Shown here: positions 22,397 through 33,900 of the stretch, piece by piece
Position numbering within the stretch: position 1 is the stretch's first letter
Layout: the number at the start of each line of letters is the position of its first letter
The notes under the pieces: model-generated
Told to the model about the DNA's origin: nothing
The model's input: the letters and a program-made list of their open reading frames with translations, nothing else
Databases searched by the model: none
Translations under genes and position numbers: made by a program
Assembly: GCA_017506865.1 (NCBI GenBank)
Contig: JAFCMP010000514.1
Span: 930,001 to 994,000 of the forward strand
Length of the DNA: 64,000 nucleotides
Direction of reading: 5' to 3'
From: Tribonema minus
Lineage: Eukaryota; Sar; Xanthophyceae; Tribonematales; Tribonemataceae

Positions 22397-23573
22397 TTGA
22401 AGAAGCACCGCGTCGGGCGCGACCGCAGGGCGACTCAGCTGCGCATGGCCTCCTGCGCGCATGCGGTCTGCGTGCAGCAACGCTCAGCTGCGCCAGGCGC
22501 AAATTTGCCGCGTGCTGCGGCGCCGCCCTTTTTTTCATGGTGCGCTCAAGCGTACGCTTGCGCCGCGCCGCGCGCTCCGGCACATAGATTATTCACCGCC
22601 ATACTAGCCGTCCCCCACTGCTCAGCCTTGCAGCGCCAAATGGCAGTTGGTGCTGAGGCACAGTGGCGTTTCTGTCTGCGCGCAACGTGGCCATGTACGT
22701 GTTTTCAGTGGTCTTGCTGTAAGGTGCCACGACCTTAGGGCAGCAGCCACTGCGCCCATGGGGGATCCCGAGGCGCTGCATTACTGGTGCAGGTTCTTAT
22801 CAAGGCCGGAGCTTCGGGCAGCACACACCAAGGCGGTGCTGTTGGTTCACCCAATGTTTTATGCATGGACACGAGGCAGATGCTGCTTTTGCCGTGGTAC
22901 CGATGTTAAGCTGTTTTCCTCAGTTGTGAAGAAGCTCGTAGCGCGAAACGCAGCGTAGGTGGTTTGGTGTTTTCGCGCGTTGCCCCCGCCAACCTGCAGG
23001 CTGCATCCGCGTCTGCACATACATACACCGTCCTGTTCCTTGCTCTATTCCGGGTGTGCACTGCTTGCGTTCTTTGCGGCTGTGCAACTCTCGTTGTGAG
23101 CATTGTTTTGGTCATTGGAACCATTGTTGCTGTACTCCTGCTGATGTGAGGGCCACAGTAAGGCGCACCTATCCATGGATCGTTCCTGCTTGCATTATGT
23201 ATGCTGTAGATCGTCATGGTCGTGTCTCTTCGCATTCGGTTGGCTGAAAGTTGCGCTGGTCATGCTTCGATGTCAACTGTAAGCATAATGGGGGGGGGGC
23301 TTGTTCACCTTGCATGTGCCTTTTCCGCTATGTCAGCAAAGATGGTGCTCCACTCCACGTAGCAATAATGCAACAGCTTTGCCTTTTCAGTCATGCAGCA
23401 TTCGTACTTGTACATCATCACATTTCACCACATCCCCGCTTGTGATACAAGATGTTTTAATAGTGGACCATTGCTGGTTGACGAAGTGATGACGCCATGA
23501 AGCCTGACTGTACATGGCATCTGACAGCATCTATCAAGGATATAATTTTGCAAATCTTCGTAATGTGACGCGT

Positions 23574-23646
23574 GGGGTTATGGTGTAGTGGTTATCACGA
23601 ATCGTTTGCAACGATTAGGTCGTGGGTTCGAGCCCCACTAACTCCT
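23574..23646 (+). tRNA. tRNA-Ala (anticodon UGC)
   Basis: A 73-nt cloverleaf: acceptor GGGGTTA/TAACTCC; D arm GTGTAGTGGTTATCAC; anticodon stem AATCG/CGATT with loop TTTGCAA (anticodon TGC); variable AGGTC; T arm GTGGG TTCGAGC CCCAC. The acceptor has a G3-U70 wobble pair, the alanine identity element, which supports the assignment. The D stem has only three pairs, and the discriminator base appears to be T instead of the usual A. There is no intron. A Pol III T6 terminator follows at once. Confidence 0.87.
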
Positions 23647-23648
23647 GC

Positions 23649-23654
23649 TTTTTT
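23649..23654 (+). terminator. Pol III terminator of tRNA-Ala
   Basis: TTTTTT three bases after the tRNA 3' end. Confidence 0.8.
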
Positions 23655-24950
23655 CTGCGTTCTTGGGTCTACGTTCAATTTTTTTCTGCACCATGACATT
23701 CTTGCTACCTCTGTTTTCCAACTAAGTCTAATTGCATATGTGCTGTAGGTTGTCTATGGTGATGCATAACACCTACAGCCATCCATATACTACAGAGGCT
23801 CGCAGAAGTTCATGCTGCATGTCCACATGATCACCTTGAATTGACAATGTACAAATCTGCTGCAGCACGAAGGAAGAAGCTGTGGTGGTGCTGTTCGTGT
23901 GTGTGGGTCATGGCTGAGCTTCAGCTGCACCACCTGTCTTCTGTGAAGAAGTGAAGTTATCATATCGCTGAAATACCAGATGTTACTCGGCATAATAGCA
24001 GCGGGAGGCACTGTAGGTATGCCACATCGCTTGCTGCAACAGTTGTAACCCATGCACATTGCACATTGCCCTGACCGTCTGGTCAGTCGTTCAATCACGT
24101 CTACTGTACAATCCCGTCTAAAAGCACGTCCCTACTACTCAGTGACCAAGTCGCCTGTTGAACTTCGGGCATCTAAAAACAAAAAATCGTGAGCGCTCCA
24201 GCCCAGCAAGGCTAATATCTGAGAAAGTGCAGAGCGCGCAACGCCCCCTTCTCTCCAGCAATCTGGGCGGCATACCTCGCGGCGGTGGTTGCCTGGTAAC
24301 TTGATTGGCGTGCAAGGATCAGCGTGAGGCGGCTGAGAGGACATCTTCGTATCGCTGAACACCCAGCTGAAGGAGCCATCATTGGACCACGGTGAGTGTG
24401 CAAAGGGCTTTGGTTGTGCAATCTGATCGCAAGCGTGCTGTGTTGCGCGTGGGTGGCGCTGAGCGCCGCTTTGCTTTGCCTCTGCTGCCGCTTTGCCCAT
24501 ACGAGGAGACTTACCCAAGCTCCTTCTGTTTCTATTGCTCTCGTTCATTCATATACCTTAGCACCCCCTGCTGGTGTGCAATTTGCGCTTCACATTGACA
24601 GTAGTTGACATAGCAACTGTTGAAGTAGGTTTACTCGCGCCAATTGCCTGCATTGCCTGCTGTGGTGATGGCGCATTGGGTGATGGCGCGTTTGTTGCAC
24701 TGCTGAAGCAATTTCAGCTCCACCGGGAGCATCAGTGCGCTCAAGGTTCTCTCTATATGACTTGCGCAGCACTTCCTTACAGCATCTGTACAGCAGCAAG
24801 TTGCAGCTGCGCTCACACATTGCATCTCACAGCAAGCCTCTACTGGTCAGCCCGCCGCTCTGCACCCAGCTTAATGCAACCTGTTCCCCATCACTGTTGC
24901 TGCTGTGCGCATCCTCAGGTGCCGCAGCTGCGCGCCTGCTGCGCACGCAC

Positions 24951-27900
24951 ATGAGGAGATGCAGGCTGTTCGAAGACGAGTGGTGGCTGCGACCGGTGAA
25001 TAGGGTGCGGATTTTGAGCGGTTTCGCAATCGCCGCAGTCCTGGCGCTGAGCGTGCTGATCACGATAGTGCCACGGGGGCGAAATGCGGATCTGGAGCTG
25101 GTTCAGCCGGAGCTTGCGGAGCTGAATGCGGGCGATATCGCGTGGATGCTGACGGCCACGGGACTGGTTCTTCTGATGGTGAGTGCAGTCACATTGTCGC
25201 ACGTGTTGTACGTCGCAGTCATGTGCTGCAATGCGGTGCACGGCTCGTGCAGGCCGCCGCTTCGCCACTGCTGAAAGGGCAGGTAGCTCTGTATCTTCGG
25301 CTCATAGAAGATCAGAGCATGTCTTCGTGTGACATTTTGAAGCGCCTTCATGCTGAGCATCATGGGCAATCATGATGCGGCGTGCGCCTACAAACGCATG
25401 AGGCCTGCATATTGGATTATGTCATACATTTATGTCAGTGTGAACTTGCCTTGAGGTAGGACAAGGTGTAGTTCCGTCACCCATTGTCAACATCATCATC
25501 AACGCTTGTGGTTGCACTCTCCCGGTCTCGCAACCCCCGGCATGCACTGGCGCTCTCATTGCACTTGAGCCTGTCAGATGATCGAATGATGGCCACCCTC
25601 TGTTGCTCGCTACACGCCGCCGCTATGGCTTGCCAGCCGCCGTCCCGCATCATAGTCATCGCACCACCAAAGCATCATCGTCAGCGTCAACCATGAGAGC
25701 TTCATCAACACTTTCATAACCTCACGCCTCAGTAAACCCGTAGCGCCGCCGCGCTGCGCAAAGGCGCGTGACATCAGCAACAGTGCGCACGCAACGCGCC
25801 CACCGCCACGTTCACGCACCTCGTTGTCCATACTGCCACCGCGCTGCGCAACATCAGCAACCGCACCGCTGAGGCCGCGCCAGTTGCCGCCCCCGCAACG
25901 GCGCGCACGCAACGCGCGCCGATGAAACTGCGCGCGTATCCCCTTCCCCCCCCACCGTGCCTCGCTTGCGCCACAGACGCCAGGAGTGGCCTTCTTCTAC
26001 GGAGCGATGGTGCGGCAGACGAGCATCAACACGACGCTGCTGCAGTCCTTCGGCATCATGGCCATGGTGACGATACTGTGGGTGGTGGTGGGCTTCAGCC
26101 TCGCGTTCGGGGAGTCGGTCGGGGGCGGAGTGATTGGCAATCCGTCTACGTACTTCTTCTTCAAGGACGTCGGCGCCGCGCCTAATAAGGAGTGAGTGCT
26201 GGCGAGTGCGTTGCATTAGGCGTCTCTGCGTAGGGCGTAGCGGCTCGGGCCGGCATGCTCTGAAGGCGGCCATTGCATTGGCAGGGGGAAAAGTGGCAAA
26301 GTGTTCCGACTCGCCATGTGCGGAGCGGAGCAGTGTGTGCAGTCGTGTATGCTTTGAAGGCGGCTATTGCACTGGCAGGGGAGAAGTGGCGCACGATGAT
26401 TTAGTCCGCCACGTGCGGAGCGGATGAGTGGGTGCATCTGTTGAACAAGGGGGAGGGGGGGGTACAAGACCCCTAACAAAATACATTGCTCTCCATCAAG
26501 TGTACGATTGCGCGTGAAGTGCATGCGACGGTGGCCCTGAAGCCTGGTACGCCGTGCCCGTCACATCCACATGCAGAGGGGAGGGGGGTAAAAGGTGCTA
26601 TCAAGAGTGCAGAGCAAGTGCCATGCAGAAGTTTGTGGCTTGCAATCTGTGGCAGTTCTTGATTTCATGAGTTCGGCAGACACCCAGCGTATCTGGCCGG
26701 TCAGCACGGATACGCTCATGATGTGGCATGTGCATGTGAAGTAAGCATTTGACGTACGCAATGTGGCGACGCCGGACGATGGCTGCACCACTGCCCTTTT
26801 ACCATATCTGTATCATTTGCCCCGTTCTTGTGCAGGCTCACGGTCATGCTGCCGCTGACGCTTTACGCAGCAGCAGTCTCCTCATTCTAATACTTTCCGG
26901 GGCATCTACTTGCCACTTGTCGCCACAATCCTCTTATTAAGGTGCTAGTGTCATTTGCCTTGCGCAGCGCCGTGCCCACGCTGCCGCTGATGCTGTACAC
27001 CACACCTTGAACACGCTAACTTCCGAAGTATCAATATACCACGGATTGCCACAATCCCCAACACCCAACTCACTTCCAAAGTAACTATAAACTACGAATT
27101 GCCACAATCCCCTTGTTAACAATTCTCTATCGCCTGCCTTGTGCAGGCTCGCGCCAACGCTGCCGCTGACGCTGTACGCCATGTACGAGGCTGCGTTTGC
27201 GATCCTCACGCCAGCGCTCATCGCCGGCGCCGTGGTGGAGCGGGCTCACTTCAGCGCACGTAAGTAGGGTTTGTGCTGTAGGGTTGGTAGGGTTTGAGTT
27301 AGGGTTAGCAAATCGGCGTTGGCGATTCTCACGCCAGCGCTCATCGCTGGGGCTGTGGTGAAGCGGGCTCACTTCAGCGCATGCAAGTAGGGTTTGCGCT
27401 GGGACTAGATTTGCCTGGCAGCGCGTGGGTCAGCAGATTGGCATTTGGGGCGCGCCCATGTCAGCGCATGTAAGTAAGGGTCACGCTGGGAATAGTTTAC
27501 CTACATGCGCGCATGTAAGTAAGGTTCACGTTGGGAATAGTTTACCTACTAAGGGCTTGGGTTAGCTGGGAATAATTTGCCTACTAGGGCTTGGGTTAGG
27601 ATTGGCAATGCGGAAATTACTATTATCACGCCGGCGCCATGGTGGTGTACGCCCACTTCAGCGCACGTAAGTAGGGTTTGCGCTGGAACTGGAAAGTAAA
27701 GTGGGGTTGAGTTAGGGTTAGCGATCCTTCAGCGCTCATCGGCATCACTGAGCACTGATGCGTTGACGCTGACGCGCATTCGCACGGTATGCGTTACAAA
27801 TGGTTGGATATGATGCTCAAGTTTCAAGCGCGTATACCAACGCCAGCACTGTGCTCACGTGCTGCCCCACCACAATAACTGCTGGAAGTGATTGATATCA

Positions 27901-30900
27901 CATCTCGACTGACCATCAGTCATGCATGGCAGCAGAGGTGCTAGTTTGACATGCATATAGATGCGCAAAGAGTGAGGGTTGGCGTTTGGGTGAGGGTTAG
28001 TAATAGAACGAGTGAGTGACATTGGGATGTAGGGCCTGGTACCATCAGGGATCGTACACCTAACTTCAAGTTGCCACTACACCTGGTCGAACCCTTGTTA
28101 CAGCACTACGAACACTTCTAAATCACCCGCAAACGATAATCATATCCCTCAGAAAGTACTGCAAGCACATGGAGGCACCGCCTCCCAGTACTTTCATCTG
28201 GATTGCCGAGTCTCACTGCCCTGTCTACCGGCTGCCTTTTGTTTGGCGTGTGCTACACTCGCAGTGGTTCTGTTCTGCGGAATCTGGCACCTCCTGGTCT
28301 ACTGCCCTATCGCCCATTGCACCTGGGCTCCTGGGGGTCTCTTCAGGTAAGCGACTGCTGTTTAGAAGCACGAGTCTGGTCGAGGGCTGTAAATCGCTCT
28401 CAACCTTGCCACATTGCGCCTTGGCATGCAGAAATATCCGCAGGGGGGCATCTGCCCTCAGCTGAAGCTTGCTGTATGACAACAAAGGCATCTTGAAATG
28501 TGATTGAACACACACCCACGCAGGCGTGCCTAACCCAACCCTCTCCTATGTAGATGCAAATTTGCTGCACGCCAGATTCAGATCTTGCCAAGTCTATAAT
28601 TTCCTAGCATTGCAGGATTGCGCGCAGCATGCAGTTACAGTTTCAGGGGTACGTACACTGAGCTCAATGTTTTGGGCGGCAATGCTGTCATCGAACTTGC
28701 ACGGCACTACTTCAGCAGCTAAATGCACTCGAGCGCTTGCGTTCTAAAGCGTCATAGTACAGAGAGCTCGGCCGACCTGCAGTTCGTTGTTTTTCTGTAT
28801 TGCTTTTTTACAAGAGTGTAACAATAATATGCGATCGAGCGGTGTGGGGGGGTCTCATTGCACATGACGATGCCAGAGATTCCGCATTTGAATGGTCTAG
28901 GAAGTCCGTTGCTTCATGTGCATACTCACGAAACTTTACATGTGAATGCGCCACTGATGTCAAAAAAATATGCTGCATGCACCAGGCGCGTACTATATGA
29001 GAATCCCCTGGCACAAGAGCTCTTTACCGCCTTTAGCTCGCTTTTCAGTAGCTTGAAATTGACAGCACAGATGTCTGAACCCCTAACGCACAGTTTTGGG
29101 GGCCAACATTCCGCATCCTCCCACTTTGCGCATGAGCATGCACGTGCGTTATCTCATTTGCTCGATCTGCAACCCCTGGCCCTGCAGAAAATTTGGCCAA
29201 CTGGATTTCGCTGGCGGCACTGTCGTGCACATGTCCTCTGGCTACAGCGCCCTGGTTCTCGCCAAGCTAGTGGGAGTTCGCCTGTGAGTCATCCATTGTT
29301 GATGGGGTCTGGCTGCGAATTCTCTTTATTATTTGACGTTAACACAACATGAATCACGCTGAGGTACCCGTTGAAGTGTGTGCGCTCGAGACTGCTTCTG
29401 ACAATGCATGGTGGCGAATCAAAAGATCGTAGAGCACTAGGTGACAAGGAGCGGTTAGCCGCAAGTGCCTTCCACTATTGGCGCAGAGCCAAGAGCGAGA
29501 TGCCAACGTTGAGCTGGATGCCCAGCATGCGTGATCTCAATACTCCTGCTGACGTCACTGGGGGGTTTCTACTTCAAAATTCTCTCATACTCCCAAGTAT
29601 GTACAGTTCTTCAAGAGCGTGTTTGATCTTACGCTGTTCACTATGACCAGCAGTGAGCAGCTGCATGCCCTTTCTGCTGTTTAAAACTTCAACACAGCAA
29701 CCTCATGTGCACTGTGCCACTGCGGCCAGGCATCTTTGTGTATGCTTGAGATGTACCGTATTGGTAGTATTCAGATGCAGCAGCATAGCACCGCATGCAA
29801 TATGCTTACACATTATCTGGTGCACTAATGGTGTCCTATCCCCCCCCTTCCCCTGCCCCGCACTCCACCCTGCTCCATTGTGCCCTGACAGCATCGACGC
29901 AGACGAGAAGCCCAATGAGAAGACTGCCTACATACCCTACATGATGCTCGGCACAGCGCTCATGTGGTTTGGGTGGCAGGTACTACAAATACATAATATG
30001 TTTGGCCAATGACTGCAGCATCAGCGACCATGGTTATTGGTGGAAGGCACTTGCGGCTACTCGCCCCTTGTCACGTAGAGCTCTACGATCTTTTGATTCA
30101 TTTCCATACATACCTTGCATGCGAATGCTTACGTTGCATCTAGATATGCACCTTACATGGGTATACATACCCTACGTGATGCTTGGCGCAGCGCTCATGT
30201 GGTCTGAACGGCACATAGGTGCAGTGCACAGTGCTTAGTTACAGAAGCATACTTCCAAGTATGCTAAATGTGAAGCATGTCTGCATACTGCTCGGCACAG
30301 TGCTCATCCGGTTTGTCGGGCAGATGTCTGTCAGTGGCGAGTGTGAATAAGCACAACACTGATTACTCACTATGTATGTACTGATTTTAGTGCTGGTCGC
30401 CCGATTTCAGGCTTCGTCTGCGAGTGGCCAGATGCACACACTGTTTCCGACAGCCACGTATCATCTGGGACTTCCAAGTCGGACGCTTTACGCCCACTCT
30501 CACCAGCAGCGCCATTGCGAGCTCAGAGCGTTGCACGACATCTTGAACAGAGGGCTATCCGCTCTGATAACAGGCTCGAATTCAGTACTCCCTCACAGTG
30601 TGCTGCTGCCTCGATTTGAGCGCTGACGCAGGGCCATTCCTTCACATCCTTACGATCTAAGACTTGCATCCGCTTGCAGCCACGCGCCACCAAACGGGCG
30701 CCTTCATTCTGAATAAATGCATGCCTCAACCTGAGCGCTGCTGCAGGGCTTCAACGGCCATTTCTTTAAAATCGTGCAGTCTGCGGCTTGCGCCCATGAG
30801 CCACCAGACGGTCGCCTTCATTCTAATTAAATGAAAACGAACCAAGATATCGTAGAACTTGAATGTTTTTCTCGTTCTGAGCGCTGCTGCAGGGTTTCAA

Positions 30901-33900
30901 TGGTGGCAGCGCTCTGCACGCCAACGCCCTCGCCATCATTTAACTTCCACTACATGTATGCCTGTCATTTCATGTCCACCAAATGTCATTTCCACTAAAT
31001 GTGTGCCTCAACGCCCTCGCCATCCTTTCATTGCACTAAATGTAAGCCTGTCATTTCATTTCCTTAATGTTTTTCTCAACCTGAGCGCTGCTGCAGGGCT
31101 TCAACGGCAGCAGCGCTCTTCACGCCAACGCCCTCGCCGTCATTTTCATGATTGATGTATAAGTGTATGCCTCAACCTGAGCGCTGCTGCAGGGCTTCAA
31201 CGGCCATTTCTTTAACAACGTGCAACCTGCGGCTTGCCCCGGCTTGCGCCCATGAGCACCAGACGCTCGCTTTCATTCTTATTAAATGACAATGAACCAA
31301 TATATCGTAGAACTCAAATGTTTTTCTCGTTCTGAGCGCTGCTGCAGGGATTCAATGGCGGCAGCGCTCTGCACGCCAACGCTCTCGCGTGCCAGGCCAT
31401 CCTCAACACCAACGCGTCCGCGGCGACGTGCATGGCGGTGTGGGCGCTGCTGGACAACGCGCGGGTGAGTCACTGCCCCTCAGCTAATTGAAGTTCAATT
31501 TGAAGTCAGTCTGAGAGCTTGCCGCATTTTAAGCTCCTCAGCTAACTCTAGGTCAATTTGAAACAAACCTGAGAGCTTCCTCCATCTAGAATGCGCCGGT
31601 TGCATCACGGCTTCTAACATGACGTAACCCCACTCAATCAAACCCCTTCCTTGAAGCTTGCCGCATCTGGCCCTGGTCGTATTCAGGCCGTAGCCTTAAC
31701 CCTTGCGCCACACCTACAGCGGCTAGCCTTGGACAATGCACGGGTGCGTTCACGGCCTTTGCTGCAACCCTAGTACATCTGGCCCTAGCCCCAATCCCTG
31801 CGGCGATTGGCGCTGAGTAGACCTTGCTCGCGCTCCGCCTGCCAGATTTGCATAGACTTGTTTGATGGCAGGGCTCGAGACAGGCTGGGGCGAGTAGCAC
31901 ATTGACATCCCTGCAGACACCCCTCGTTCCGCTACTCAGTTGCAGCGGGCCTTATATAATGGAAACGAATCAAAAGATCGTAGAGCTCTAGGTGACAAAG
32001 GATGGTTAGCCGCAAGTGCCTTCCACCAATACCCGTGGTCGCCGCTGTTGCAGTCATTGGCCACGAGTCAAAGAGTGCCATCATATCCACAGGTCAAAAG
32101 ACTTCTGTGTGCGAGCTTTGTAGCGTTTAAGGGCATAATGTTAGCCTGCGGTGCACAGCCATGTGTGAGGTTTACGCTGCGATGGGCAAGGTGTCGTTTG
32201 AGATTTGCAGCAGCTGTGCCTGGGGGAAGAGTACGACTCGCGACTCCCACTGAGTCAGGTCAGACTCTTGGGCCATCGCGCCACGGCGCATGACGTCGGA
32301 TGCTGCTGCCGCCTGGTTATCAGCATGTACTTCACCTGCTTTGCATACTTCAAATGGCTCGACGTGTGTGCAACGCCAGCAGAAAGCGCCGCCACATTGC
32401 GCTCAGTAGTGCCGCACGGCGGCGCTGTTGCAATCTTCAGGCGTCAAGTGCTCACAACACTGCGGCAAACCGCTGTCGCTGCGACCCTTCATGCACGGTA
32501 TATGGGTCTGCACACATACATACATACCATCATCGCACGCTGCCGCTGCATACCACCACAAACTTGCCGCTGATGGCCACCACGCTCTAACCCTAACCCT
32601 AGTTCGCCCTGCCCCACCAAGTAAGTCGCTGTTCCGCGGCGCTGTTCCCTGCAGACATGACTGCAGCAGCACTACCCCTAAATTACTCTTACATGCCCAG
32701 AGCCGTCAAGCCTATTGTGGTGACTCACACATTGCGACTGTTGAACTTTGGTGTGCCGGGCCGGCAAGGCACCGGCGAGTTGTCCAATCCTATCCTGGCG
32801 ACTCTTGACCGTAACGCCTGTTGAACTTAACCGAACTCCCTGCAGGGGCGGCAAGTCACCGGCGTCAGCATGTGCGGCAGCATCGTGTGCGGCCTCGTCG
32901 CCGTCAGTCCTATTCTGGTGACGCTCAAACATTTTTTTGCGACTGCTGAACTTGAACTTTACCAAACTTCCTGCAGGGGCGGCAAGTCACCGGCGTCAGT
33001 GTGTGCGGCGGCATCGTGTGCGGTCTCGTCGCAGTAACGCCCGCTGCGGGCTACGTAACTGTGGGCGCCGCCATGGTTATTGGTGCCGTGAGCGCCATCG
33101 TCTGCAACACGTTCATCCGCGCATTCAGGAATCAGCGGATGGTGGACGACACGGTCGACGTCTTTGGCTGCCACGGTGCGTTTCTTTGTAACCGAGGGTT
33201 GCGAGTTCATTCGCGCCTTCAGAAACCAGCGGGTAGCAGACGACACGATGGTTGTCTTCGGCTGCCACGCTGCACTTGCGGTTGCCACTAGTTACAGCAC
33301 TGCTTTGGAGCATGTGAAGTATTCCCTAATGACCATTGCATGAGCCGGCGCCGGCGCGTGCTGGAGGTTATGGACGATGTCTTTGGCTGCCACGATGTTT
33401 GTGCTCGTGTGATCGCCTCTGATGCTTTAAAGTATTTAACAACGTGCTTTGAAGTATTTAACAACGAAGGTACACCGGCTGTGGATACATCAGCACGCTT
33501 TCAAGCAGACCGCATACATTCACATAGCTGAAGCGTCATTCAAAGAACAGAGTGGCACACTTCAAGTGTGCGCATGTAAAAATAGTCTACAGAGTTATCA
33601 CAGCCATGTGATCCAACGTGATCTGTTGTGGCCTTTTACCTTGTGGTATATTTTTCATAGACAAAGGCAACACATCTTGCCAGCATGTGAAGGCCTCTAT
33701 CCACATCACCGCCAGTCTTATATGTAAGCATCAACACGTCATTAATCCTTTGTTTGCTACTTCATGTGCGCGACCACCATCTAGCCACCCTCGCTGTACA
33801 AGCAAGCAAGCGACATGTCTACTAACCCAGCCAACGCCTGGCCGTGTCCGCCCCTTGCAGGCGTTGCCGGCACATGCGGCATGGTACTGACGTCCATGTT

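Larger units (their letters stand above)
22203..24950. other. intergenic region holding one tRNA gene
   Basis: Apart from the tRNA at 23,574 I see no supported gene. Small hydrophobic open frames (for example 22964-23149 plus) lack any recognisable feature. The right part is the upstream region of the ammonium transporter and may include a 5' UTR intron, since CCTCAG at 24912-24917 resembles an acceptor. Confidence 0.5.

Noticed and set aside
21561..22583. Minus-strand frame of about 340 codons opposite the RING exon
   Set aside because: Low-complexity antisense shadow of RING paralogue 2 exon 5.
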